Shown here one piece after another: positions 1 to 8,478 of a DNA stretch of 64,000 bases (its first letter is position 1; every line of letters starts with the position of its first letter). Source of the stretch: Roseiflexus castenholzii DSM 13941 (lineage in GTDB: Bacteria; Chloroflexota; Chloroflexia; Chloroflexales; Roseiflexaceae). The notes under the pieces are model-generated. The model saw only the letters and a list, made by a program, of their open reading frames with translations, made no database searches and was not told the origin of the DNA. The position numbers were made by a program, and so were the translations under genes. The stretch is taken from positions 62,001 to 126,000 of the forward strand of contig NC_009767.1 in the NCBI RefSeq assembly GCF_000017805.1, in the 5' to 3' direction.

Positions 1-23
1 TGATCAAGAGTTGTTGCTGGCAT
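1..23 (-). CDS. glyS: Start of glycyl-tRNA synthetase (partial, runs off left edge)
   Basis: Only the first seven codons are inside the window, reading MPATTLD from an ATG at 23-21. An AGGAG ribosome site lies at 36-32, eight bases upstream. The identification is an inference from three things. A complete T-box leader sits directly upstream. The T-box bulge reads TGGA, which pairs with a tRNA whose discriminator base is U, as in tRNA-Gly. The N-terminus resembles the start of bacterial homodimeric glycyl-tRNA synthetases (Met-Pro-Ala-x-x-Leu-Asp as in Thermus). Another synthetase whose tRNA has U73, such as cysS or thrS, is the alternative. Confidence 0.55.
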
Positions 24-43
24 ACTGACGACTCCTGTTCAAC

Positions 44-73
44 AAAAAACCCAGGCGAACATCGTCGCCTGGG
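44..73 (-). terminator. Intrinsic terminator of the T-box leader
   Basis: CCCAGGCGA (50-58) pairs perfectly with TCGCCTGGG (65-73) around a 6-nt loop. On the minus strand it is followed by a run of six T (49-44). Its 5' arm overlaps the antiterminator partner of the T-box, so the two folds exclude each other. Confidence 0.85.
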
Positions 74-258
74 GACGCATTGCACTGCAACACGCGGTTC
101 CACCCCAGTTACCGCTCTGCGGCTGACGCCCAATGCGGTCACTCGAAGACGATGCAGCTCCCCAGCGCCCTTCTTCGCCGTGCTGCCGCCGGGCTTACAC
201 CCTCCCCGGCTCGCTGCGCGCAGCGCGCGCGAGTACTCCTCTGGTTCCACGCCGCGTT
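44..258 (-). promoter_or_regulatory. T-box riboswitch leader, probably glycine-specific
   Basis: Read on the minus strand, the leader has an AGTA element near 237-234 in the stem I base. A stem I distal arm follows, with the typical GAGCCGGGG...AAGCCCGGC pairing (about 220-190). A candidate specifier lies at 170-167, where GGG and GGC (both Gly codons) overlap. The T-box core GGGGTGGAACCGCG is at 106-93. CTGGGG pairs with a downstream CCCCAG to form the antiterminator. The same CCCCAG is the start of a 9-bp terminator stem followed by six U. This is a transcription-attenuation T-box: uncharged tRNA pairs with TGGA and stabilises the antiterminator. The specifier frame is uncertain because I cannot fold the stem I loop rigorously. 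Confidence 0.88.
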
Positions 259-260
259 CT

Positions 261-1205
261 TTACTTTTCTTCTGGCACGAGCGCCTGCTCGTCCCGCACA
301 CCGTTGACTTCGCTGGCGCGCGGGGCAGGATGTGCATGCGGTGTGTGCGACGACTCGTGATTGAGATGGGTATAGATTTGAGTGGTCGAAATCGATGTGT
401 GCCCCAGCAACTCCTGCACCGCGCGCAGATCAAAACCGGCATTGAGCATATGCACGGCAAACGAATGCCGCAGCACGTGAGGCGTCAGATCGCTCAACCC
501 CAATTCTTCGGCGTACTGCTTGAGTATCAACCAGAACCCCTGGCGCGTCAGGCGTTTGCCGCGATGGTTGAGGAACAGCGCTTCGGTTGACGACCCACTG
601 CCGCGAGCCAGTTGATTGCGACTGATGTCGAAGTATTCTTCCAGCGCCGTTGCCGCCGACCCGTTGATCGGCAGGACGCGCACCCGCCCATTCTTGCCGA
701 TGCAACGCACTTCGTTCCGCTCCAGATCGACGTCGTTCACATTCAATGCCACCAATTCGCTCACGCGCACACCGGTAGCATAGAGCAATTCGAGCATCGC
801 CTTATCGCGGATGCGCTCTGGCGTTGGCGAGCGCAACGGCAATTCCAGCAATTCATCGACCTGGCGCGGCGTCAGAGCGCGCGGCAGATCGCGATCAACC
901 TTTGGCGAGTCGATACGCTCGGTAGGGTCGCGCTGCACAATCCCACGCCCGGTCAGAAACGTAAAGAACGACTTCACCGCAGCGACTCTGCGCGCCACAG
1001 TCGAGGAGGCGTATCGACGTTCACGAAGATCGATCAGAAACGCGAGCACATCATCGTGCGTTACATCGTGCCATGCGAACAGACGCCTCCCGTGCAGAAA
1101 CTCACAAAACTGCTCCAGATCCGTGCGATACGCTGCTATCGTATTGGCGGAAAGATTGCGTTCATCCGCAAGATGGCGCAGAAACGCTTCGACCTGTTCG
1201 TTCAT
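261..1205 (-). CDS. xerC: Tyrosine recombinase XerC/XerD type
   Basis: A 314-residue site-specific recombinase of the family that resolves chromosome dimers at dif. The N-terminal SAM-like core-binding domain covers about 1-90 and the catalytic domain about 105-285. All catalytic residues are visible: Arg147 (GVRVSEL), Lys171, His243/Arg246 (HVLRHSF), His269 (LLGHTS) and nucleophile Tyr278 (TQIYTH). The frame is open further upstream, but the ATG at 1205 gives the normal XerC/D N-terminus (MNEQVEAFLRHL). The C-terminus has about 30 extra residues after the tyrosine, rich in His, Pro and Ala. It lies downstream of dusB on the same strand and upstream of the T-box. No transposase or attachment site is adjacent, so this is probably the housekeeping enzyme rather than a phage integrase. 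Confidence 0.9.
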   Translation of the reverse strand: MNEQVEAFLRHLADERNLSANTIAAYRTDLEQFCEFLHGRRLFAWHDVTHDDVLAFLIDLRERRYASSTVARRVAAVKSFFTFLTGRGIVQRDPTERIDSPKVDRDLPRALTPRQVDELLELPLRSPTPERIRDKAMLELLYATGVRVSELVALNVNDVDLERNEVRCIGKNGRVRVLPINGSAATALEEYFDISRNQLARGSGSSTEALFLNHRGKRLTRQGFWLILKQYAEELGLSDLTPHVLRHSFAVHMLNAGFDLRAVQELLGHTSISTTQIYTHLNHESSHTPHAHPAPRASEVNGVRDEQALVPEEK

Positions 1206-1353
1206 GAGTCTCTCCAGCGCACAGCATTCCCCCTGGCGCCCGGACTGCGCCAGACGCGCGTTTGCTCGGATATTGCCTTCAGCGGTAAACAGCGCACGAC
1301 CGTGTAGCAGGACCATCAATGTCGGAATATGGTACCGCAGGGCGTCCTGCGTG

Positions 1354-2361
1354 TCAACCGATTACCGCCGTTTCAACATACTGCGCAAAGAATCGCTCCA
1401 GATGATCGCGCGCCTCGGCGACGCCGGACGAATGGTGGATAGCGCTCCGCAATGCTGCGGCGCCGGGCAACTCAATACCAAACTGCCCGATAAGTTGTTT
1501 CAATTTGTTCAGCGCAAGCCGCTCTGGCAACGCTTCGTGGCACATGTCCAAGTAGTGCATCAAAAACTCGTACTTGTCGGAAGGGGTGACCACCATCGGC
1601 TGCGTTCCCGCGCGCAATTGAGCAATTTGACGAAAGATCCATGGATTGTGCATCGCCGCCCGTCCGATCATCACGCCATCGGCGCCACTCTCGCGCAGGC
1701 GTCGTAGTGCATCGGCTGCGTCGCGCACATCACCCGATCCAATAACGGGAATGCGCACAGCGCGTTTGACGTCAGCAACGCGACGCCAATCGGCGACGCC
1801 ACTGTACCCCTGCGCGCGCGTGCGCGGATGCAGCGCCAGCGCCGCAACACCGACCTGCTCCGCCATTTTTGCGGTATCCAGATAGTTCAGGTTCTCGTCG
1901 TCCCAGCCAGCGCGAAACTTGAGTGTTACCGGAATCTGCACTGCGGCGCACACCGCTTTGAGCAACCGTTCCATTTTCGGCAGATCGCGCAGGAGCGCCG
2001 AGCCATGCCCGCCGCCCGTCACTTTGGGCGAAGGACAACCGCAGTTGATATCGAGGATGTCTGCGCCCAACGCTTCGACGACGCGCGCAGCCGCCGCAAC
2101 CAGGTCCGGCTCGCTGCCGCTCAACTGCATTGCAATCGGGCGTTCTTCCGGCAAATAATCGAGTTGGCGATGGCGGCTGCGCGCGCGCGGGCTGACTGCT
2201 GAGGCATTGGTCATTTCGCTGCACACCAGACCGCACCCGCCCAGGCTCAGAATCATGCGGCGAAAGATGCTGTCGGTGACGCCAACCATCGGCGCAAGCA
2301 CGATGTTGGGCTGAATTGTTATCGCCCCGATGTGATACTGTGTCGGAAGGTCATCGTACAT
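1354..2361 (-). CDS. dusB: tRNA-dihydrouridine synthase
   Basis: FMN enzyme that reduces uridine to dihydrouridine in the tRNA D-loop. The TIM-barrel signature begins with NIVLAPMVGVTDSIFRR near residue 20. The active-site region is DINCGCPSPKVTGGGHGSALL, whose Cys in GCP is the catalytic acid, followed by VTLKFRAGW and the FMN-phosphate motif GSGDV...GVMIGRAA. Length (335) is normal for DusB. I chose the ATG at 2361; a GTG four codons upstream is possible. It may be cotranscribed with xerC (148-bp gap). Confidence 0.92.
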   Translation of the reverse strand: MYDDLPTQYHIGAITIQPNIVLAPMVGVTDSIFRRMILSLGGCGLVCSEMTNASAVSPRARSRHRQLDYLPEERPIAMQLSGSEPDLVAAAARVVEALGADILDINCGCPSPKVTGGGHGSALLRDLPKMERLLKAVCAAVQIPVTLKFRAGWDDENLNYLDTAKMAEQVGVAALALHPRTRAQGYSGVADWRRVADVKRAVRIPVIGSGDVRDAADALRRLRESGADGVMIGRAAMHNPWIFRQIAQLRAGTQPMVVTPSDKYEFLMHYLDMCHEALPERLALNKLKQLIGQFGIELPGAAALRSAIHHSSGVAEARDHLERFFAQYVETAVIG

Positions 2362-2373
2362 ACGTCTGTGCAC

Positions 2374-2740
2374 TATCTTTTTCGTAGCACTTGTTTGAAT
2401 TATACCAGAGTTATGCTCATCGGCGTGCCGCGCGTCACATCAGTTCGCCGCTCAGACCGATGCCGATCAACTGTGCGCATGAATTCCGTTCTCGCCCTCG
2501 CAGGCGGGCTTCGCTTTTGTAGCCCGCAAGGTGCGACGGCAACACCACCAACTTGACAATTCTCCAATCCTGGCTACAATCGCACCCTATATAATGTGAC
2601 ACTCTTTCGTGCACGATATCGTCTCGCGCTATGGTTTGCGCTTCATACGCTGCGCCGGTCATTGCCTGCACAGTCCGTTCGCGTCCTGTTGCACACGACA
2701 GTATGCGCCGCATCAAGCCGTGTGAACGTAAGGAGAATGG
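2374..2740. other. Intergenic region between divergent dusB and the golvesin-like gene
   Basis: 367 bp without a convincing gene. It must hold the promoters of both flanking genes. The plus-strand promoter at 2553-2580 is the only element I can define. The short reading frames here lack coding character. Confidence 0.5.
2553..2580 (+). promoter_or_regulatory. Sigma70-type promoter for the golvesin-like secreted protein
   Basis: A perfect TTGACA (2553-2558), a 16-bp spacer and TACAAT (2575-2580). It lies about 160 bp upstream of the gene starting at 2741, so the transcript would have a long 5' leader. A second TATAAT at 2590-2595 has no matching -35. Confidence 0.6.
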
Positions 2741-4081
2741 ATGTTATCAACTCAACGCTTGTTGATGGTTGCTGCGCTTGTCGCTATCTTCGCATCGTTT
2801 CCGCTTGTCGATCAAGCCCACGCTGAAGAGACGTCTCCGTCTCCTTCTTCAGACTCTCCCTTTGCAACCTCACCGATCGCTCCGACGTATCGGGTGTTCG
2901 CCACGCGCCAGGGGCGCGTCGGTCGCCGCACTGCCAATGGGCACATCATTCAACCACGCGACCGGTTCGTGGCGCTTCCGTCGTGGAGCGCGCTTTCGAG
3001 CCGTGGTGGATCGGAGTATCAGGTGCGCGTCACCTATCGCAACCGCAGCGTCGTGTTGCCGGTGTGGGACGTCGGTCCGTGGAACACGCGCGATGATTAC
3101 TGGTCACCGAATCGACAGTATGGCGACCTTCCTGTCGGACTGCCAATGGCGCAAGCCGCGCGCCAGCAGGGGTACAACAACGGACGCGATGAGTTTGGGC
3201 GCCGTATCCGTCAACCGAACGGCATCGATATTGCCGATGGCGCGTTCTGGGATGATCTTGGTATGGTCGATAGCGATTGGGTCGAGGTGACGTTTTTGTG
3301 GCTCGGCGCCGACCCGTTCGTTGCATCAGATGATGCCTCCTCAACGACTGATCGCGCGGCGGTCGAACCGGAGGCGATTGTCGTGGATGATGGCACTTCA
3401 GAATACGCTGCAACCCATGGAAGAAACTGGCAACACGCCGACTGCGGATTCGGCGGCGGACACGCCTGGAGTTACGACACGCCGCAGGCAACGGTGCGCT
3501 CTCAGCACCGCGCCGTCTGGTCGCCCGATCTCCCAGGAGAAGGCTTCTACGAGGTCATGGCATTCATTCCAACATGCGGTCCAACACCGACGAGCCGGGC
3601 GCAGTATTCGGTGGTGCATAGCGGCGCGGTGTCTGATGTGGTTATTGATCAGGGCGCAGCATCCGGTGGATGGGTCTCGCTCGGGGTCTTCCACATGGGA
3701 CCCGGTAGTTCGGTGACGCTGACCAATCAGACCGGCGCCGATGGTCGCGCGGTGCATTTTGATGCGCTTAAGTGGGTTCCGCGCAACGACCAGGCGCCAC
3801 CGGACGCTTCGGTGATTGAGGCGACGCTCCTGCCCGAAGGCGGCATTCTGGTGCGCTGGGATGGACAGGACGACGTCAGCGGCATTGCGTCGTTCGATGT
3901 GCAGGTGCGTCGCGCCCCCGACGGCGAATGGATCGATTGGCGTAGTCGGGCGACCGATCGGGAAGCGCTCTTCGTTCCCTCTGAGCCGGGCGCCTATGCC
4001 TTCCGCGCTCGCGCCCGCGATTGGACCGGCAAAGAACAGCCCTGGCCCGATCTGGATGATGTTCAGATCGTTGTGCCATAG
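2741..4081 (+). CDS. Secreted protein with golvesin-like and fibronectin-like domains
   Basis: A 446-residue exported protein. The signal peptide is about residues 1-29 (hydrophobic LLMVAALVAIFASFPLV, Ala-x-Ala-type cleavage near AHA). Residues about 45-190 form a beta-rich domain (YRVFATRQGRVG ... VLPVWDVGPWNTRDDYW) that resembles an RlpA-like double-psi barrel. Residues about 225-345 match the golvesin C-terminal/Xly carbohydrate-binding-like domain (GEGFYEVMAFIP, VHFDALKWVPR). The last 90 residues look like a fibronectin III-like sandwich. An AAGGAG site precedes the ATG. Its stop codon abuts the stop of the convergent DUF4097 gene with no gap. It is probably a cell-surface or polysaccharide-binding protein; no enzyme motif is evident. 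Confidence 0.72.
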   Translation: MLSTQRLLMVAALVAIFASFPLVDQAHAEETSPSPSSDSPFATSPIAPTYRVFATRQGRVGRRTANGHIIQPRDRFVALPSWSALSSRGGSEYQVRVTYRNRSVVLPVWDVGPWNTRDDYWSPNRQYGDLPVGLPMAQAARQQGYNNGRDEFGRRIRQPNGIDIADGAFWDDLGMVDSDWVEVTFLWLGADPFVASDDASSTTDRAAVEPEAIVVDDGTSEYAATHGRNWQHADCGFGGGHAWSYDTPQATVRSQHRAVWSPDLPGEGFYEVMAFIPTCGPTPTSRAQYSVVHSGAVSDVVIDQGAASGGWVSLGVFHMGPGSSVTLTNQTGADGRAVHFDALKWVPRNDQAPPDASVIEATLLPEGGILVRWDGQDDVSGIASFDVQVRRAPDGEWIDWRSRATDREALFVPSEPGAYAFRARARDWTGKEQPWPDLDDVQIVVP

Positions 4082-5074
4082 TTATTTCTTGATCCGAATG
4101 TCGCCGCTCGTCGTCGCAATATTGAGCGCATAGGTGCCATCGCCAATGGTCGCGCGCCATTCACGTGGCGCATCTTTCTCGCGCGCGCCTGGCGCCTCAA
4201 CGTCGCCGCTCACGGTTCTGAGAACCAGGAGATAGCCGGTCTTCGAGGGAAGTTTCACGCTCACGTCGCCAGATACGCTCGTGATGTCGAAGTTGCTAGA
4301 GAGCGCGCCATCGGCGCTGACTCTCCCGCTCGTCGTTTGCAGGCGTACCGGACCTCCCACGATGTCGCGCACCTTGATCTTGCCGGAGATGGTCGTTACC
4401 GCAAGCGAGCCGTTGATGCCGCCGAGATCGACGTCGCCGCTGGCAGTCCCGACTCTGGCGCTTGAGACCCGCCCATAACGCAGGGTGACTTTGCCACTGA
4501 CAGTATTGACCGTCAGAGCGCCGCCGATGCCGTCGAGACGGACATCACCGCTGGTCGTGCTGACCGTTGTATCGCCTTCGATGGCTTTTATCCGCACATC
4601 GCCGCTGATGGTCGTCACACGCACCTCTGCCGTAGCCGGCGCCGTAATCTCATAGCGCAGCCTGCCACAGAACAGCCAGCAACTGGACTGGTGAGCAACC
4701 TGCACGGTGTCGCCATTGGTGCGCACTGCGGCATTGACGTCGCCTATCGACCACCCAACCTGCTGCGCCTGAACGCGAAACTCAGGGCGATCCCAGCGTA
4801 TAATGGTGACATCGGCATTCCCTGCGTCGATCTCGATCCGCCGACCGCCGACGATCTGATCGATCAGGGTTCGACTGCCGGGAGATATGAGATCACCTGC
4901 AAATTGAACCAGGAGCCACGCCAATCCGAGCGTCAGCAATATCCATCCTGCAATCAGGGCGCCGTTTCGCCGCTGATAGTGCGGTTCAGTTGGCAGGTGC
5001 GACGACGGTGGCGCATCATGTGGTGAGGACGAAAGATTTCTGGTCGTGTACCGTTCGTGGTTTGGCGCATCCAT
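4082..5074 (-). CDS. DUF4097-family membrane-anchored beta-helix protein
   Basis: A 330-residue protein with a cytoplasmic Pro/Ser-rich N-terminus and one transmembrane helix (about 38-58, LIAGWILLTLGLAWLLVQF). An extracellular beta-repeat domain follows, with repeated TTSGDV/TVSGKV/TISGKI units about 20 residues apart. This SGD repeat is the hallmark of DUF4097, described as putative adhesin or anti-sigma-associated beta-helix proteins. The start is the ATG at 5074, preceded by GGAGG at a 5-nt spacing; a TTG seven codons upstream is less likely. Function is unknown. It is divergent from the NYN-domain gene. Confidence 0.78.
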   Translation of the reverse strand: MDAPNHERYTTRNLSSSPHDAPPSSHLPTEPHYQRRNGALIAGWILLTLGLAWLLVQFAGDLISPGSRTLIDQIVGGRRIEIDAGNADVTIIRWDRPEFRVQAQQVGWSIGDVNAAVRTNGDTVQVAHQSSCWLFCGRLRYEITAPATAEVRVTTISGDVRIKAIEGDTTVSTTSGDVRLDGIGGALTVNTVSGKVTLRYGRVSSARVGTASGDVDLGGINGSLAVTTISGKIKVRDIVGGPVRLQTTSGRVSADGALSSNFDITSVSGDVSVKLPSKTGYLLVLRTVSGDVEAPGAREKDAPREWRATIGDGTYALNIATTSGDIRIKK

Positions 5075-5171
5075 CGCATCCTCCGGGTCGTACAAGTGCG
5101 ACGCTGTCTGCTACGACGCTCATGAGGAAGCGCAGGTTGCGTCCCACACTACGTCTTGATGAGGCGTGCCG

Positions 5172-5666
5172 ATGCCGTTGCTGATCGACGGACATAACCT
5201 GATCGCACAGATGCCCGGCATGCATCTGTCCGACGCCGATGACGAAGCTCAGCTTGTGTTGCTCCTGAGGCGATATGCAGCGCTGCGACGCGGGCGCACG
5301 ATCATTGTGGTGTTCGATCACGGCGTCTACGGGCATCCCCAGTATCTCGACGGCTACGGCGTCACCTGTTGCTTTGCGCGTTCGCCACAGGATGCCGACG
5401 CCCACCTGATCCGGCGCATCAACGCCATTGACCGTCCGCGCGCGTGGACAGTCGTCACTGCCGATCGTCGGATAGCGCAGGCGGCTATGACCCGTGGCAT
5501 CAAGGTCGTCGACTCACGCACCTTTGCTCAGACATTGCTCCAGAGTGCGAATCCGCCCCGACGTCAGCAGCGTGTAGACACCGAGAAACCAGAACAGGCG
5601 GATCATTCAGAAGTCGAAGAGTGGCTGCGCCTGTTCGGGGAGAAAGAAGGAGAGCATCTCTCGTAG
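5172..5666 (+). CDS. NYN (YacP-like) domain protein, putative ribonuclease
   Basis: A 164-residue single-domain protein of the NYN/PIN-like family. It starts with the strand-and-Asp motif PLLIDGHNLI, typical of YacP/Rae1-type nucleases. Further acidic motifs are VVFDHGVYG near 55 and VVTADRRIAQAA near 90-105. These would supply the metal-binding aspartates. The ATG at 5172 is favoured over an in-frame GTG at 5166 because a GAGG sits seven bases before it. YacP-family proteins act on RNA, in Bacillus within translating ribosomes; the substrate here is unknown. The charged C-terminus (QADHSEVEEWLRLF) may be an interaction tail. Confidence 0.75.
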   Translation: MPLLIDGHNLIAQMPGMHLSDADDEAQLVLLLRRYAALRRGRTIIVVFDHGVYGHPQYLDGYGVTCCFARSPQDADAHLIRRINAIDRPRAWTVVTADRRIAQAAMTRGIKVVDSRTFAQTLLQSANPPRRQQRVDTEKPEQADHSEVEEWLRLFGEKEGEHLS

Positions 5667-5678
5667 GCGGCGCAACGG

Positions 5679-6164
5679 TCACTGTTGACACCGCACCACC
5701 GTCTGCACCGTATCGGTATGATAGACATAGAGGTCATTCCCGACAACAAGGGTAATCCGATATCCTGGCGTGACGACCTGCTGGTAGGTCATACCAGGTT
5801 GGGGACAACCGAGGCTGGCATCGCTCCAGTATGTTGGATCAGCCATGACAACCTGTATCTGATCGACCGAGATCTCCAATTCTTCCGCCAATTTCTGGCG
5901 CGCCAGATCGCTCATCGCCTTCATCGTCGCTTCGTTGATCTCACTGGTCGGTTCGGGCGTCACCTGGTCCGGCGCGGGGTATGCGCCATCCGTCGGCGCC
6001 GGATACGGTGACAGGACGGGAGCCGTAGGCATTTCGATAACGGTAATCGTACTTGTCGGTTCCTGAGTCGCCGGCGCGGTCGGCTGCGCGACTGAGGGAG
6101 TTCGGCTGCACGCGGACAGCACGATTGCCGCCATCGCACCCCAGACGATGATTAACTTGCGCAT
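5679..6164 (-). CDS. Small lipoprotein with Pro/Thr-rich linker
   Basis: A 161-residue predicted lipoprotein. The signal peptide MRKLIIVWGAMAAIVLSAC ends in a lipobox (LSAC), giving a lipid-modified Cys19. A Pro/Thr/Ala-rich linker follows (about 20-70), then a compact C-terminal domain of about 85 residues (LARQKLAEELEISVDQIQVV, GCPQPGMTYQQVVTPGYRI, YVYHTDTVQTVVRC). This C-terminal pattern recurs in Chloroflexota secreted proteins of unknown function. The ATG at 6164 has an excellent AGGGAGG site; the open frame upstream is not coding-like. Confidence 0.7.
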   Translation of the reverse strand: MRKLIIVWGAMAAIVLSACSRTPSVAQPTAPATQEPTSTITVIEMPTAPVLSPYPAPTDGAYPAPDQVTPEPTSEINEATMKAMSDLARQKLAEELEISVDQIQVVMADPTYWSDASLGCPQPGMTYQQVVTPGYRITLVVGNDLYVYHTDTVQTVVRCQQ

Positions 6165-6331
6165 TGCTGCCTCCCTGATACAATGGCAACAACCGGCAAT
6201 GCCGGTCGTTCTATGATACGACCTGAAGATAACGCTCACGCGCCGGTGTTCGAGCAATTCCGGCGCTATGGAATAGACGCTGTGATTATGCTGTCTGTTC
6301 CATCGCTCTTGCCGTGACATTCTACACGACT

Positions 6332-7099
6332 ATGACCATGCTATCTTTTGCTATTGAAACCGCACGATGCGCCGGCGCACTCCTGCTCGACGGGCTTGCA
6401 CGCCGCCGCACGATGGAATTGAAGAGCGCCTACGAAGTCGTGACCGAAATAGACCGGGACAGTGAGGCATTGATCGTCGCTGCTATCCGCCGCACCTTCC
6501 CCGATCATGCCATTCTTGCCGAGGAAGGAGGACGGGTGGAGCGGGAGTCGCCCTTCCTCTGGCTCATCGATCCACTCGATGGCACGAACAATTATGCGCA
6601 CGGGTTTCCTTTTTTTTCGATTTCCATCGCTTTGATGGAGAACGATACGCTCCTCCTCGGCGTGGTGTTCGATCCGTTGCGAAACGAACTCTTCTCTGCC
6701 GAACGCGGCGCGGGGGCATGGTGCAACGAGCAGCGCCTGCGCGTGTCCGCAACGCCAACCCTCGCATCATCGCTGGTCTCGACAGGGTTCCCCTACGATT
6801 ATGCGACAACCGCCGACAACAACACCCGGCAATTCACCCGCCTCCAGGCGCGCACGCAGGGGGTTCGGCGCGCCGGCTCTGCGGCGCTCGACCTGGCATA
6901 TGTGGCAGCGGGGCGGCTCGATGCACACTGGGAGCTGCGCCTGAAACCGTGGGATACGGCGGCTGGCGCGTTACTCGTGCTGGAAGCCGGCGGGCGCCTG
7001 TCCGATTGGCGTGGAGCGCCCTGGAATCCCTGGAACGACCGACTGGTTGCATCCAATGGTCGCATCCACGATGAGTTGATCGCGGCGCTTGCCGAATAG
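6332..7099 (+). CDS. Inositol-1-monophosphatase family protein
   Basis: A roughly 255-residue Mg2+-dependent sugar/inositol phosphatase. Key motifs are visible: EEGG near residue 65, the metal-binding WLIDPLDGTNNYAHGFP near 80, and the C-terminal WDTAAGALLVLEAGG near 205. The family dephosphorylates inositol-1-phosphate, fructose-1,6-bisphosphate, NADP(H) or PAP; sequence alone does not decide which. The start is uncertain: ATGs at 6332 and 6338 and a GTG at 6314 are all in frame. It is the first gene of a plus-strand run, 12 bp before the radical SAM gene. Confidence 0.88.
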   Translation: MTMLSFAIETARCAGALLLDGLARRRTMELKSAYEVVTEIDRDSEALIVAAIRRTFPDHAILAEEGGRVERESPFLWLIDPLDGTNNYAHGFPFFSISIALMENDTLLLGVVFDPLRNELFSAERGAGAWCNEQRLRVSATPTLASSLVSTGFPYDYATTADNNTRQFTRLQARTQGVRRAGSAALDLAYVAAGRLDAHWELRLKPWDTAAGALLVLEAGGRLSDWRGAPWNPWNDRLVASNGRIHDELIAALAE

Positions 7100-7111
7100 C
7101 AGACACGGCTT

Positions 7112-8179
7112 ATGGCGTACTACGTCGAAGAGCGGATTTCTGGAACAGCCATCGGACCACGACGCCCCGTTATCAACGAGTACTTTCTATCGTCGTATAC
7201 GATGGCCATCTACGGCGGCTGCGAGTTTGGCTGTCCATACTGCGACGGATGGGCAGTTCAACAGCGTCCGCTCAACGAGCGCGTGCGCGTACCTGTCGAT
7301 CTGCCGGAATGCGTTCAGCGCGATCTCGATGGGTTGGACCGCGGCGATCTGGTCGGAATCACCGCGTTGAGCGATCCATATCAGCCCGCCGAACTCACGT
7401 ATCGCCTCACACGCCAGACTCTACGCACATTCGCGGAACACAACCAACCAGTGTTGATCCTTACCAAAAGCCCGACGGTTGTAGAAGACCTTGCAATCCT
7501 GGAACGCATCCATGCGACCAGTCTGGCGATTGTCATGTTCACGCTGCTCACGACCGATTCGCATCTGGCAGAAAAGATCGAGGATCGCACGCCAGCCCCT
7601 GCCTTGCGTCTCGATGCCATCGCAACCCTTAAACGTGCTGGCATCCCCGTCGGCGTGGCGCTTATGCCCGTGCTGCCCTATGTCAACGATACCGACCTGA
7701 TCCTTCACACAACGCTCAATGCCATTGCCGACGCTGGCGCTGATTTTGTCGTCTGGGATTATCTGCTCATTCCAGATGAGCGCCACCGCGGGCGAGTCAA
7801 CGATATGCTGGCGCGTATTGGCCGCTATCCGCCTTCCTATTACCGCGACCTGTACCGTGGTCGTGCGCTGCCCGACCTGACCTATCGCAACGAGCGCGAT
7901 CAGGCGCTGCTGGAGCGGTGCGATGCGCTCAATCTGCCGGTGCGCGCTCCTCACGCGATCTACGCCGGTCGGCTACGTCCGCAGAACGAAGCTGCGCTGC
8001 TCCTGAAGCATACCGCATTCCGTGATAGTGTTCAGGGACGCGCGCACCTGGCACGCCAGGGATATGAACTCGCCGACCTGATCTACACCGGTCAGGCAAC
8101 CGATGCGCAGTTGCGCGCCAGCCCATTGTACGATACGCTCAACGCCATTTTGTCGCGCTCGCGCGTGGCAGAGTCCTGA
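7112..8179 (+). CDS. Radical SAM protein, spore-photolyase-like (SPL family)
   Basis: A 355-residue protein with the [4Fe-4S] cluster motif CEFGCPYCDGW (C-x3-C-x2-C) near residue 36. The TIM-barrel pattern of SPL-family radical SAM enzymes follows (GITALSDPYQPAEL, LTKSPTVVEDLAIL, VALMPVLPYVND). Homologues occur in organisms that do not sporulate, so the name spore photoproduct lyase should not be transferred. The likely role is radical-based repair or modification of an unknown substrate. It is close behind the phosphatase gene. Residues about 240-300 hold a family-specific extension (PPSYYRDLYRG). Confidence 0.82.
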   Translation: MAYYVEERISGTAIGPRRPVINEYFLSSYTMAIYGGCEFGCPYCDGWAVQQRPLNERVRVPVDLPECVQRDLDGLDRGDLVGITALSDPYQPAELTYRLTRQTLRTFAEHNQPVLILTKSPTVVEDLAILERIHATSLAIVMFTLLTTDSHLAEKIEDRTPAPALRLDAIATLKRAGIPVGVALMPVLPYVNDTDLILHTTLNAIADAGADFVVWDYLLIPDERHRGRVNDMLARIGRYPPSYYRDLYRGRALPDLTYRNERDQALLERCDALNLPVRAPHAIYAGRLRPQNEAALLLKHTAFRDSVQGRAHLARQGYELADLIYTGQATDAQLRASPLYDTLNAILSRSRVAES

Positions 8180-8216
8180 TTGTGCTACAATGCGGCGCAA
8201 CCAGAGGGAGGGGTGT

Positions 8217-8438
8217 ATGCTGACCATCGAACAGGTGCTGGAATATCTGGAGCGCCGGATCGCCGAGCATCATCTTGCCGGCGACCGCCTGGCGCTCAAA
8301 CGCGATCAGGACGTCGCCGGGTTTTTGATGGCTGCGGCGCGCGACTCAGGCGATAAGCACCTTGCGCTCCGTTTCCAGGTGCTTGCGGCGCGCGCCGCCG
8401 ATCTGCGCGAGCAATTGGAACCTGACGCAACATCGTGA
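8217..8438 (+). CDS. 73-residue protein of unknown function
   Basis: A small acidic, helix-rich protein beginning MLTIEQVLEYLERRIAEHHL. The ATG at 8217 is preceded by a strong GAGGGAGGGG site, which decides this start over an earlier in-frame ATG. A TACAAT hexamer about 25 bp upstream could be a -10. I see no signal peptide, membrane segment or catalytic motif. It lies between the radical SAM and threonine dehydratase genes. Confidence 0.65.
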   Translation: MLTIEQVLEYLERRIAEHHLAGDRLALKRDQDVAGFLMAAARDSGDKHLALRFQVLAARAADLREQLEPDATS

Positions 8439-8478
8439 GAAGATGACCGCCGTTCAACGATGAACGCGAGGAAAAAGG

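Noticed and set aside
261..1319. A 38-residue longer XerC
   Set aside because: The extension lacks similarity to the family and the ATG at 1205 gives the standard start.
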